Source of the DNA: Microcaldota archaeon
GTDB taxonomy: Archaea > Micrarchaeota > Micrarchaeia > Micrarchaeales > CABMGC01
Direction: 5' to 3'
Length of the DNA stretch: 10,013 bases
NCBI GenBank assembly: GCA_021851985.1
Contig: JAJZOS010000023.1
Span: 1 to 10,013, forward strand
Below the pieces are notes generated by a model. It ran no database searches, was not told the DNA's origin, and worked only from the letters and a program-made list of their open reading frames with translations. Each line of letters starts with the position of its first letter. Within the stretch, counting starts at the first letter, position 1. Positions 1 to 6,154 of the stretch are shown here, in pieces. The translations under genes were made by a program, and so were the position numbers.

Positions 1-1
1 A

Positions 2-2326
2 GGATATGTAGAAGTAAGCAGTAAAGAAGCAGATGAAGTTGCCGAAGGCCTGAAAAAGGAGAATATTGAGGGGATAGCAGTCAAGCGGAAAGGCAGCCAG
101 TATGTTTTTTCTAAGAAGAATGATGAAAACGAGCAGAAAGAAGGAGTAATATTACGAGAGTTCGCGAATGGAGAAGTAAAAGCTCGGCTTTGTTGGTTAG
201 ACGATGGTCGAGCTGCAATCAAGACTTTCAACCAGGCAAGCAACGGCGATATTTTTCCAAATACTATTGAAATACTAGCCCCACTGAACCGCAATGAGCT
301 CAAAATCTTTTCAGATAAAGAGAAGGAATTGATAATGCTTGATCAAAAGCGAAATTTGTATCTTCCTATAGAGGAGTATCTAAAAAAGATAAATATCTCA
401 CATAGGGAGAGGGAAGACGCTAAAAAATTGATTAGTTTACTTCCTGTGGAAGCGATGATGCCTCCAGGGCTTGAAATAATGGTAATAGACAATCATTTAG
501 CCATGCCTGAAAAAGAAATTGTATATTCAGTCAATGGATATACCCACTCCCTCAAAAATGCGCTGGAAATAGGCGAAAATGAAGCGAAACTGCGCAAGAG
601 CGCAGAAGAGCTCTGGGAGTTGGCTGGAGCTAAGCAGAAGGCAGATATGGCCGCAATAATAGGTATTACGACATTCAATATAATTAATGACCTATTCAAA
701 CTCGGTTTAAAGGGCCCGTTTATCCACTTGGCGGGAAGTACTGGTGGAGGAAAGACGTGGATAGTAAAGGCAATTTCAAAGATTTATTTTGGGCTTGATT
801 TGAGTAGAAGTTCGGGGACACTGCTGTCTGGAGAAGCTCTAAAGAGCCCGTTTAGGCTTGCGTCAATTCTCAGCTCTACTAATTTGCCTGTTTTGATAGA
901 TGAAGCGGACGGGGCTAGAGAGACAGTAATAGATACCTTAAAGGCGAAATCGACAGGGGCAGTAACCATCAGAGGGACTGCGGATCAGACCTTAAATATG
1001 TATAATATGAAAGCCACGCTTATTACCACTGCGCAGAGCAATATTTATATTGGCGCACGAGCACTGGCTGATGACATGGCGCTGTCTTCTAGGGTATATG
1101 TAAATACTTACGAGGAGGGCGATGCAAGGGGCAATCGTGTCAGCCACGACTTATTTTTAGCTAGAATTAAAGAAGGTGGATTAATATATCATATTTTTAA
1201 GCAGAAGACGGCAGATGACTTAAAAGAAGATATGATAAAATATTATCAAATGAGTGAAGGAAACCCCGTAATTACTAGCATTTTGTTAGGATTGGACTTA
1301 ATTGGGCATCTTGATGAGAAAAGCATAAAACAGATAGCAATTGAAGGGAATAGTGATGACCCACTAGAAGAGGCAGTTGCGATATTGAAGAATGATTATA
1401 CGCTAATTCATGCTGGAAACTGGGGAGATCCAAAGATGGAGACTTGGTTAAAAGAAAAAGATGATTGGTTGTATATTAGTTCAATGTACCTTCAACACGT
1501 AAATAAAGATACCAAACACCCAATATGCAAACGCTTTGTGAATTTAGGAGCATTCAAGGAATTGGCCCCATTTTTTGGCATAGAACCATTCCATATTTAT
1601 GAAAAGGAAAATAGGGCAAAGTTTGGTAATGTTTTGGCAACTTTTGCTAAAATCCCATTAATTATAGAAAATGACCAGGTTACACAGTGTAACTTAAGTG
1701 TAACCACAAGTGTAACCAATAAAATATATAGAATATATAAGAATAAAATAGAAAATAATAATAAAAGTTACACTGTTACACCAATTATACATACATCTAT
1801 AGCGAATAGCCAATTACACGTATGTACATCAAACAAGTGTAACAGTGTAACTTATATCGACAAAAAAGTTACACTTGTATTCTTCTATCGACAAAAAAGT
1901 GTAACTTTTTCATTATCCTCGACAAAAAACGCTAAAATGTGGTTACACTTGCCCAATTTTCCCCAAAACTTCCACTATTCCACTATTATTTTGACCCGAA
2001 ACTTGATCTTAAAAACTTCCACTATTCCACTATTCTTAACCCCCACTCTACGCCCCCCCACTATAGTTCCCACCTACTCTACCCCCACCCCTAAAAACTA
2101 TAAATTACAGGATCTAATCTCCAACATTCTCCTTTACTTTAAAAAAGCCAAAGGTGGGCTGGTACTTGGCGCAGTGGAGGGGCACTGGGACTACTTTTAC
2201 TCTATGCTTCCACAATTCAAACCTGCGGATATAGACCACGCCATGCTCCAGCTCCAAACCTGGGGAGATATCTACGAGCCCAAGCCAGGGGTGTGGAAGC
2301 GCACCGCTGGGGTGGAGGAGGAATAA
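2..2326 (+). CDS. Replication-type P-loop ATPase/helicase with C-terminal winged helix (5' partial)
   Basis: The frame is open from base 2 to the stop at 2324-2326, so the gene begins upstream and the TTG at 329 is not a credible start; 774 residues are visible. Numbering from base 2, Walker A is GSTGGGKT (245-252), Walker B is LIDEAD with D300/E301, a sensor-1-like TTAQSN ends at N347, and R364 in the SSR motif may be an arginine finger. This order fits the AAA+/SF3/DUF927-like helicases of plasmids and viruses. Residues about 560-697 form a low-complexity linker rich in Thr, Ser, Asn and Pro whose DNA is packed with repeats. Residues about 698-774 resemble the winged helix of archaeal MCM/Cdc6 proteins, ending with a GDIYEPKPGVWKR wing. 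A primase domain may lie in the missing N-terminus (inference). Likely role: initiation or unwinding at its own origin. The ATPase assignment is firm; the exact family is not. Confidence 0.85.
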   Translation, partial: GYVEVSSKEADEVAEGLKKENIEGIAVKRKGSQYVFSKKNDENEQKEGVILREFANGEVKARLCWLDDGRAAIKTFNQASNGDIFPNTIEILAPLNRNELKIFSDKEKELIMLDQKRNLYLPIEEYLKKINISHREREDAKKLISLLPVEAMMPPGLEIMVIDNHLAMPEKEIVYSVNGYTHSLKNALEIGENEAKLRKSAEELWELAGAKQKADMAAIIGITTFNIINDLFKLGLKGPFIHLAGSTGGGKTWIVKAISKIYFGLDLSRSSGTLLSGEALKSPFRLASILSSTNLPVLIDEADGARETVIDTLKAKSTGAVTIRGTADQTLNMYNMKATLITTAQSNIYIGARALADDMALSSRVYVNTYEEGDARGNRVSHDLFLARIKEGGLIYHIFKQKTADDLKEDMIKYYQMSEGNPVITSILLGLDLIGHLDEKSIKQIAIEGNSDDPLEEAVAILKNDYTLIHAGNWGDPKMETWLKEKDDWLYISSMYLQHVNKDTKHPICKRFVNLGAFKELAPFFGIEPFHIYEKENRAKFGNVLATFAKIPLIIENDQVTQCNLSVTTSVTNKIYRIYKNKIENNNKSYTVTPIIHTSIANSQLHVCTSNKCNSVTYIDKKVTLVFFYRQKSVTFSLSSTKNAKMWLHLPNFPQNFHYSTIILTRNLILKTSTIPLFLTPTLRPPTIVPTYSTPTPKNYKLQDLISNILLYFKKAKGGLVLGAVEGHWDYFYSMLPQFKPADIDHAMLQLQTWGDIYEPKPGVWKRTAGVEEE
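1718..1766. other. A/T-rich segment, candidate DNA-unwinding element
   Basis: Only three of the 49 bases are G or C, although the stretch is translated as Asn-, Lys-, Ile- and Tyr-rich linker. It lies directly between the first iteron cluster (1679-1716) and the inverted pair starting at 1765. That is where a duplex-melting element would be expected in an iteron origin. The role is inferred from composition and position. Confidence 0.5.
1765..1853. repeat. 17-base inverted repeat flanking 55 bases
   Basis: AAGTTACACTGTTACAC (1765-1781) is the exact reverse complement of GTGTAACAGTGTAACTT (1837-1853). Each arm contains two iteron copies in tandem, 8 bases apart, in opposite orientation across the pair. 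The left arm abuts the A/T-only stretch. The arms could form a cruciform or hold a looped protein complex. Confidence 0.85.
1857..1949. repeat. Three TCGACAAAAAA blocks with exact 31-base period
   Basis: TCGACAAAAAA begins at 1857, 1888 and 1919. The first two copies share a longer 15-base block, TATCGACAAAAAAGT (1855-1869 and 1886-1900), that runs straight into an iteron in opposite orientations (1868 and 1899). The third unit has its iteron displaced to 1942. The A-tracts recur every 31 bases, close to three helical turns, so they would bend the DNA in phase. Confidence 0.85.
1965..2064. repeat. 23-base direct repeat and five CCACTAT copies
   Basis: The same 23 bases occur at 1965-1987 and 2012-2034, 47 bases apart. 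The core is TTCCACTATTCCACTATT, itself an 8-base tandem duplication. CCACTAT therefore occurs at 1972, 1980, 2019, 2027 and once more at 2058. The two long copies are translated in different frames, so the conservation is at DNA level rather than protein level. Confidence 0.85.
2040..2091. other. C-rich tract, G-quadruplex potential on the - strand
   Basis: Runs of C lie at 2040-2044, 2053-2059, 2069-2071, 2082-2086 and 2088-2091, giving five runs of three or more G on the - strand separated by short loops. ACTCTAC is repeated at 2045 and 2076. The strong strand asymmetry at the end of the repeat block resembles the flank of a replication origin. It also encodes the Thr/Pro-rich end of the protein linker. 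Confidence 0.5.
2314..2321 (+). promoter_or_regulatory. Ribosome binding site GGAGGAGG
   Basis: A strong Shine-Dalgarno sequence overlaps the last codons of the ATPase gene and sits 7 bases before the ATG at 2329. It decides that start over the in-frame GTG at 2293 and implies translational coupling. Confidence 0.8.
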
Positions 2327-2328
2327 CT

Positions 2329-2607
2329 ATGACAACTATTCAAAGTGGCCTGGAAATTGCAAATAAGCGCATTGCGGCCATAGACACCGCAGCTAGGATA
2401 AACTTTTCAATAAATATTCTAATATTTAATGAGATATTAAAAATTGGCGAATCTATGGCCGCAACCCTAACAAAACAAGAAATAAAAGATATTGTAATTA
2501 AACTGTGGGTTATTTCTCGCAAAAAAGGCGAAGAAAATATTGCATTCGGCATGGAATTAAATGAAACACTAGATAAAATATCTAAATGGAGCTCTAGAGA
2601 TGATTAA
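2329..2607 (+). CDS. Hypothetical 92-residue helical protein
   Basis: I do not recognise this protein. The ATG at 2329 is chosen because of the strong GGAGGAGG site just upstream; an in-frame GTG at 2293 would overlap the ATPase gene. The sequence is mainly amphipathic helix, with a hydrophobic patch near residues 24-38 (FSINILIFNEILKIG) and a charged C-terminus (SSRDD). There is no signal peptide, cysteine pair or catalytic motif. It lies 2 bases after the ATPase stop and its own stop directly abuts the methyltransferase ATG, so the three + genes look like one operon. A small accessory or regulatory protein of the replication module is possible but unsupported. Confidence 0.6.
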   Translation: MTTIQSGLEIANKRIAAIDTAARINFSINILIFNEILKIGESMAATLTKQEIKDIVIKLWVISRKKGEENIAFGMELNETLDKISKWSSRDD

Positions 2608-3072
2608 ATGCCCCAAACACAACCAATCTTAAAACAAGGCGACTGTCTTGAGCTTCTCAAAGAGCTGCCAGACGGGAGCATAGATATGGTGCTGACCGAC
2701 CCACCGTATGGAATAGACTACTTATCCCCTCGGACAAGCCACCACCACAAGCTCCCAAACGACGCAGATGAGCGTATAGACCTGCTATACTCCAAGTTCT
2801 TGCCCGATGTCGTGCGCATTCTTAATAAGAGGGGTGTATTCGCCTCTTTCAGTGGGGGGGGTGGTAAAAAACCTACAACTGCCTACGCAACGCTCGAAAT
2901 AATCAAGCACATGCAGTTAATCCAAACATGCATCTGGAGCAAGGGCAAGAAGGATGGTTCATTTATGGGACTGGGCTGGAAGTATCGCCCGAGCTACGAA
3001 ACTGTGCTAATCGCTGCAAAGAGTGAGGACTATGCTTTTTATAAAGTGTGGCGTAAAACCCACCCTCTTTAG
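2608..3072 (+). pseudogene. DNA methyltransferase, 3' end lost at the tnpB element
   Basis: The protein starts directly after the previous stop. Residues about 8-35 (from QGDCLELL to the catalytic DPPYG, D31-Y34) are the motif IV region of an N4-cytosine or N6-adenine methyltransferase of the beta-type order. In this order the SAM-binding FxGxGT motif lies near the C-terminus. A typical central region follows (FASF, Gly-rich loop, LIQT.IWSKGK, GLGWKYRPSYETVL). At residue 145 (Tyr, ending base 3042) it runs into the transposon left end; the last nine residues (KVWRKTHPL) are read from transposon DNA. No SAM motif or HPTxKP-like motif is found after the right end, so the enzyme should be inactive. 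Bases 2854-2861 are a run of eight G inside the gene. Confidence 0.85.
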
Positions 3073-3079
3073 GGGTGGG
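3059..3079 (+). repeat. Left-end stem-loop of the IS element
   Basis: CCCACCC (3059-3065) pairs with GGGTGGG (3073-3079) around a 7-base loop. Subterminal imperfect hairpins of this kind are recognised by the TnpA Y1 transposase in IS200/IS605 elements. It lies 16 bases inside the proposed left junction. Confidence 0.75.
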
Positions 3080-3093
3080 ATATAAGCCACCGC

Positions 3094-3107
3094 AAGATAT
3101 ATAAATA
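3094..3107 (+). promoter_or_regulatory. TATA box of tnpB, likely leaderless transcript
   Basis: AAGATATATAAATA resembles an archaeal BRE/TATA element. Its centre is about 25 bases before the ATG at 3126, the distance from a TATA box to the transcription start. The mRNA may therefore begin at the start codon; no Shine-Dalgarno is visible. Confidence 0.5.
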
Positions 3108-3125
3108 TAAATGGTGTAGATATAT

Positions 3126-4400
3126 ATGGTCAAGATGGAAAAAGCATATAAATTTAGAGCATATCCTTCAAAGGACACACAGGCAGTCTTAAACAGACAG
3201 ATGTTTCTTTCCAAAGAACTTTACAACCTTCTTCTTGAAAAATCAAAAGCATATTACAAGGAAACAGGCAAGACACTCACAGAATACAGAATGAATGTCT
3301 GGATAACTTCTCTCAAGAAAGAAAGACCTGAGTTTGCAGAGATACATTCGCAGGTTCTCCAGAATGTTTCAAAGAGAATATCCGATGCCTATAAATCATT
3401 CTTCAGACGATGTAAGGAAAAGAAGCATGGAAAGAAAGTAAAAGTCGGCTTCCCAAGATATAAGAAATTTGTATCGTCTTTGACATATCCTCAATTAGGC
3501 TTTAAAGTTGAAAGAAAGAAGGTTCTGCTCTCAAAGATAGGTAGCATCAATTTCGTCAATCACAGGGAGATAGAAGGAAGAGTCAAGACTTGTAATATAA
3601 AGAAGACAAAAGAAGGAAAGTGGTATATCGCCTTCTCTGTAGAACAAGTAGATAAACCCTTTATATCAAATAGCAAGGGGAAGGTAGGGATAGATTTAGG
3701 CATAACTCAGTACGTGGCTTTATCAGATAAGTCGCCCATAATCCAGAACGCAAAAATAACAAAGCATCAGAGAAATCATCTAAAAACATTGCAACAAATA
3801 GTTTCAAGAAAGACCAAAGGATCAAACAAAAGAAAGAAAGCAGTAAAAAATCTGGCAAAGTATCATAACTATATATCAAATATAAGGCAAAATATGCTTC
3901 ATCAGATCTCACGTAATCTTGTCTCTTCATACTCATTTATTGCATACGAGGAACTTCAAATACAGAATATGGTAAAGAACCACAGGCTCGCAAGGAGCAT
4001 ATCTGAATCCTCTTGGGGTAACTTTCTTCAACTGCTACAATACAAGGCTGAAAGTGCTGGTTGCGTGGCAGTAGGAGTGAAACCTCAATATACGTCAATG
4101 ACATGCAACAAGTGTGGCAATATCCAAGAAATGCTCCTTTCAAAGAGGACATTCGTCTGTGAGAGATGCAATCACACAGAAGATAGGGATATAAACGCAT
4201 CACAGAATATACTTGATAGAGGATTAGCCCTCATCAAAGCTTTGAACTCAAAGAGTTCAAATTTTGACAGCTTTACTGTCAAAACTACCGCAGGACTTGC
4301 GGGAAGTCAAGCCCCCAAAGACATTGTAAGACCTTCTTTAGGGAAGGCAAACGTCAATGAAAGGGGAACTATACTTGAAGGTGTCCATCTTGACCGATAA
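3126..4400 (+). CDS. tnpB: TnpB, RNA-guided endonuclease of IS200/IS605 transposon
   Basis: TnpB proteins bind an omega RNA made from the transposon right end and cut DNA next to a TAM; they are the ancestors of Cas12. The 424-residue length is normal. The N-terminus has the family signature KAYKFRAYPS. The RuvC catalytic residues are all present: D190 in GIDLG, E275 in YEEL, and the DRDINAS segment at 353-359. A zinc ribbon (C327, C330, C345, C348) lies between the last two. The C-terminus shows the usual TAGLAGSQA segment, whose codons overlap the omega RNA. The start at 3126 is chosen from the TATA spacing; the second Met at 3135 also matches the family. With no frameshift and every key residue present it looks functional. 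Confidence 0.95.
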   Translation: MVKMEKAYKFRAYPSKDTQAVLNRQMFLSKELYNLLLEKSKAYYKETGKTLTEYRMNVWITSLKKERPEFAEIHSQVLQNVSKRISDAYKSFFRRCKEKKHGKKVKVGFPRYKKFVSSLTYPQLGFKVERKKVLLSKIGSINFVNHREIEGRVKTCNIKKTKEGKWYIAFSVEQVDKPFISNSKGKVGIDLGITQYVALSDKSPIIQNAKITKHQRNHLKTLQQIVSRKTKGSNKRKKAVKNLAKYHNYISNIRQNMLHQISRNLVSSYSFIAYEELQIQNMVKNHRLARSISESSWGNFLQLLQYKAESAGCVAVGVKPQYTSMTCNKCGNIQEMLLSKRTFVCERCNHTEDRDINASQNILDRGLALIKALNSKSSNFDSFTVKTTAGLAGSQAPKDIVRPSLGKANVNERGTILEGVHLDR

Positions 4401-4467
4401 ACACCTTCATTGGAAGCCCACGACTTTTAGTCGTGGGAGGATGTCACTAATTCTAAACACGCAAAAA
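4290..4467 (+). ncRNA. Probable omega RNA with guide from the right flank
   Basis: In TnpB elements the guide RNA scaffold covers the 3' end of tnpB and the transposon right end, and its guide is the DNA just outside the right end (established for ISDra2 and relatives). Here the scaffold would include the hairpin at 4417-4437 and end near 4447, with a guide beginning TAATTCTAAACACGC. The 5' limit is a guess, and the right junction may be off by one base. Confidence 0.45.
4417..4437 (+). repeat. Right-end stem-loop of the IS element
   Basis: CCCACGACT (4417-4425) pairs perfectly with AGTCGTGGG (4429-4437) around a TTT loop. This is the typical right-end hairpin of IS605-type elements, followed by GAGGATGTCAC at the terminus. 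It would also be the last stem of the omega RNA. Confidence 0.8.
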
Positions 4468-4508
4468 ACCTCTGAATGAAGAACTGTTTGTATATATTAT
4501 ATTTTGAA

Positions 4509-4533
4509 GGGCCCGGGCGCAGTGCCCAGACCC
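4509..4533 (-). terminator. GC-rich hairpin after the last - strand gene
   Basis: A 10-pair stem (including two G-T pairs) with the loop ACTGC forms on the - strand transcript just after the stop of the gene ending at 4546. It is not followed by a clean T-run, so it may act as a processing or protective 3' structure. It also lies in the convergent gap facing the tnpB end. Confidence 0.45.
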
Positions 4534-4545
4534 TAATCCGCCCCA

Positions 4546-4965
4546 CTAAAGCGACCTTTCCTTCACAACGCTATATCTCGTCTTGCTTCCAAGTCCCTCT
4601 CTATGTATAGCAACCTCAAAATTCCCTGCTTTAAACTCAGCAAATAGCTCGGGAAGTATCTTGCTGTTCACTCCAAAAGACAACACCTTTGGCTCTCCTT
4701 CTGGGGTGTTAACCTTTAAATCAAAATCAAAGCTCTCCCTTACATAAGGCGCACCCGTGGTCTGATCCATCCCTGAATACGTCCTGCGATTGATGGTCGG
4801 CTCTTTTACTCCATTCTTCTCAGAGTAAGCAAATGGAATTTTTAAGGTTTCCTTGTCTTGAATTTTTACAAATCTGCTTCCCATTGTAGATGTTTCAAGG
4901 GCTTTCTTATTCTCATCCATAGCTTCCTGAAGACTCACTTGTCTTTTTTCGTTTTGATTTTCCAT
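4546..4965 (-). CDS. Hypothetical protein, possible OB-fold/ssDNA-binding type
   Basis: The 139-residue protein has a charged, coil-like N-terminus (about 1-35) and a beta-rich remainder. The pattern of FVKIQ, KIPFAYSE, ESFDFDLKV, KVLSFGVNSKILPELF and a final G..KTRYSVV recalls small phage and archaeal-virus proteins with OB-like folds. I see no catalytic motif. The ATG at 4965 is preferred because GTGA lies 5 bases before it; the GTG at 4974 is part of that site. It is separated from the glycosyltransferase gene by 63 bases containing a TATA box, so it is transcribed on its own. Closeness to the replication gene makes a single-strand binding role attractive but unproven. Confidence 0.7.
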   Translation of the reverse strand: MENQNEKRQVSLQEAMDENKKALETSTMGSRFVKIQDKETLKIPFAYSEKNGVKEPTINRRTYSGMDQTTGAPYVRESFDFDLKVNTPEGEPKVLSFGVNSKILPELFAEFKAGNFEVAIHREGLGSKTRYSVVKERSL

Positions 4966-5013
4966 AGTTTTCACGTTTTGTTTTCGTATTTCAATATCAA
5001 TATCCTGTAAAAG

Positions 5014-5027
5014 TATATATATCTTTT
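5014..5027 (-). promoter_or_regulatory. BRE/TATA promoter of the 4546-4965 gene
   Basis: The - strand reads AAAAGATATATATA, a purine-rich BRE followed by a TATA box. A start about 25 bases on (near 4995) would leave a short leader of roughly 30 bases before the ATG at 4965. This marks a new transcription unit after the glycosyltransferase operon. Confidence 0.55.
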
Positions 5028-5028
5028 G

Positions 5029-6153
5029 CTACTTTTTCTGTCTTTCTTTGGTATATTCCTTAAGGATGCGCAAATAGCGTTCCTTATATTTTGCGTAAGT
5101 GTATTCTTTGCTGTGCGCCCACGCATTTCGGCTGAAGTGGGCATAATTTGCGAGTATCTTATCCGCAAGTTCTGGCACTTCCTCAAAATCATCAAATAAA
5201 TAGCCATTTCTACCATCTTCTACTAATTCATCCATAGCTGTGCCCCTCCTTGCCAAAATCGGAAGGCTGTGCGCTTCTGCTTCAATTATGGGCATACTAA
5301 ATCCCTCATGCAAACTTGGATTTATCAAAATATTGGCATTATTAAAATAAGAGTCTATTTCTGGGACTTGTTGAAGCACGCTCACATTTTCATCTGCATA
5401 ATTCAACGCTTTTTTATACTCCGCTTTAAACTCGGTCTGGAGGGCGGTATTCCCAAACATAGTGAGATTATACTTATTTTCACTGGAAAACTTTGCTAAT
5501 TCAGGCATTTGTTTATTCTTAGCATATCTTGAATAAAACAAAAAGCGTGGTTTCTCTGTAAGATGTTTAGAATAAGGCAAATTATAATTATGAAACAGCG
5601 GTAAAACCCAGCTTTTCTTATAGTATACATTAAATTTATCGAGAGTTTCCTCATTAAATTTAGAGCTATTAATGTAATAAAGGTCTAAATCGTTGTATGC
5701 TGTCAATTCCATTCTGAGTTTTTTATTTGTGGCTTGGGCTTCTCCTGAACTAAGATAGGGGTAAGTGTGATTATTGAATTGGACAAGATCTCCCCGATGA
5801 ATTAAATTAAATAGATACACAACACCTGCCAAGTGCCAAACTCGTATATCTGCCTTTTCCAACCGTTTCATCGCTTCTTGTCGTCGATAATATTTATTAT
5901 TTTCAAAATACTTGAGCAGATACGCTGGCTTGTCCGACAAACCTAAAAATCGTATTAGCATATTTGTAATATTGCTCGGAAAATCTTTGGTCGCCATCGG
6001 AAAAATGTCGTCTTCATGAAAATCGCTGAATAAATCTAAAATAATGCTCGGATTTCCTAATTCTTTATTAATGCGATGATTCGTTCTTATGATATTTCCG
6101 ATAGAGTCCCCTTTTAGGAGAACTGCGAATATTTGTGCTATGTTTTTTTCCAC
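5029..6153 (-). CDS. Glycosyltransferase, GT4-like GT-B fold
   Basis: The protein should transfer a sugar from a nucleotide donor. Its N-terminus (IAQIFAVLLKGDSIGN) fits the first strand and glycine-rich loop of GT-B enzymes of the GT4 type. The C-terminal half starts near KPRFLFYSRYAK. It has the donor-site EX7E motif HEGFSMPIIE (E283/E291, numbered from the GTG start) and the following LPILARRGTAMDELV and DGRNGYLF stretch. The GTG at 6153 is chosen because the family homology starts just after it, it lies 1 base past the epimerase stop, and GGGAG precedes it. An ATG at 6180 would add nine residues and overlap the upstream gene. About 374 residues is usual for the family. No membrane segment is seen. 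It is the last gene of the packed operon; donor and acceptor are unknown. Confidence 0.9.
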   Translation of the reverse strand: MEKNIAQIFAVLLKGDSIGNIIRTNHRINKELGNPSIILDLFSDFHEDDIFPMATKDFPSNITNMLIRFLGLSDKPAYLLKYFENNKYYRRQEAMKRLEKADIRVWHLAGVVYLFNLIHRGDLVQFNNHTYPYLSSGEAQATNKKLRMELTAYNDLDLYYINSSKFNEETLDKFNVYYKKSWVLPLFHNYNLPYSKHLTEKPRFLFYSRYAKNKQMPELAKFSSENKYNLTMFGNTALQTEFKAEYKKALNYADENVSVLQQVPEIDSYFNNANILINPSLHEGFSMPIIEAEAHSLPILARRGTAMDELVEDGRNGYLFDDFEEVPELADKILANYAHFSRNAWAHSKEYTYAKYKERYLRILKEYTKERQKK

Positions 6154-6154
6154 G

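Larger units (their letters stand above)
1679..1948. repeat. Eleven iteron-like GTGTAAC/GTTACAC copies
   Basis: GTGTAAC starts at 1687, 1698, 1710, 1837, 1845 and 1899; the reverse complement GTTACAC starts at 1679, 1767, 1775, 1868 and 1942. ATTACAC at 1813 is a near match. Flanks extend the consensus to roughly MARGTGTAACYW. Spacing of 8, 11 or 12 bases within clusters suggests cooperative binding. GTTACACAGTGTAAC (1679-1693) is a perfect 7-base inverted pair with a one-base centre. By chance a given 7-mer in either orientation should occur far less than once in 270 bases. None of the six GTGTAAC copies places its TAA in the coding frame. Confidence 0.9.
1679..2091. other. Putative iteron-type replication origin inside the ATPase gene
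   Basis: This 413-base block combines, in order, eleven exact GTGTAAC/GTTACAC copies (1679-1948), a 49-base near-pure A/T stretch among them (1718-1766), three TCGACAAAAAA blocks at 31-base spacing, a 23-base direct repeat with extra CCACTAT copies, and a C-rich tract. Binding-site arrays next to an easily melted segment are the classic layout of initiator-dependent origins. The host gene is a replication ATPase and the repeats code for its linker, which parallels lambda ori within gene O (established). Function as an origin is inferred; the repeats themselves are seen directly. A binding array for autoregulation is the main alternative. Confidence 0.65.
3043..4447 (+). mobile_element. IS200/IS605-type element carrying only tnpB
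   Basis: The element is bounded by stem-loops at 3059-3079 and 4417-4437 and contains a single gene, tnpB, with no tnpA. The left junction is placed after TTTAT (3038-3042), a plausible 5-base target/TAM for this family. The right end is placed after GATGTCAC (4447), with one base of uncertainty. As expected for single-strand 'peel and paste' elements there are no terminal inverted repeats and no target duplication. It interrupts the methyltransferase gene. Without tnpA it would need a transposase in trans. Confidence 0.8.

Noticed and set aside
1857..2034. CRISPR-like array, because of regularly spaced repeats
   Set aside because: The repeats are only 11 bases, the 31-base units share sequence beyond the repeat, and the block is in an open coding frame with no cas genes nearby.
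1679..2091. Tandem in-frame amino-acid repeats of the kind reported in Borg elements
   Set aside because: The DNA repeats are dispersed, in both orientations and read in different frames, so they do not give tandem peptide repeats.
1679..2110. Frameshift or intergenic gap splitting the ATPase gene into two
   Set aside because: The same frame stays open through about 430 AT-rich bases and resumes with a convincing winged helix, so a single protein with a linker fits better.
3661..4203. - strand open frames opposite tnpB
   Set aside because: They lie wholly antisense to a well-supported gene and encode cysteine- and leucine-rich sequence without motifs or start signals.
3038..4450. Target-site duplication around the IS element
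   Set aside because: No matching direct repeat is seen at the two junctions, and IS200/IS605 elements do not make one.
5269..5499. + strand open frame opposite the GT4 gene
   Set aside because: It is antisense to conserved glycosyltransferase sequence and has no ribosome binding site or family features.
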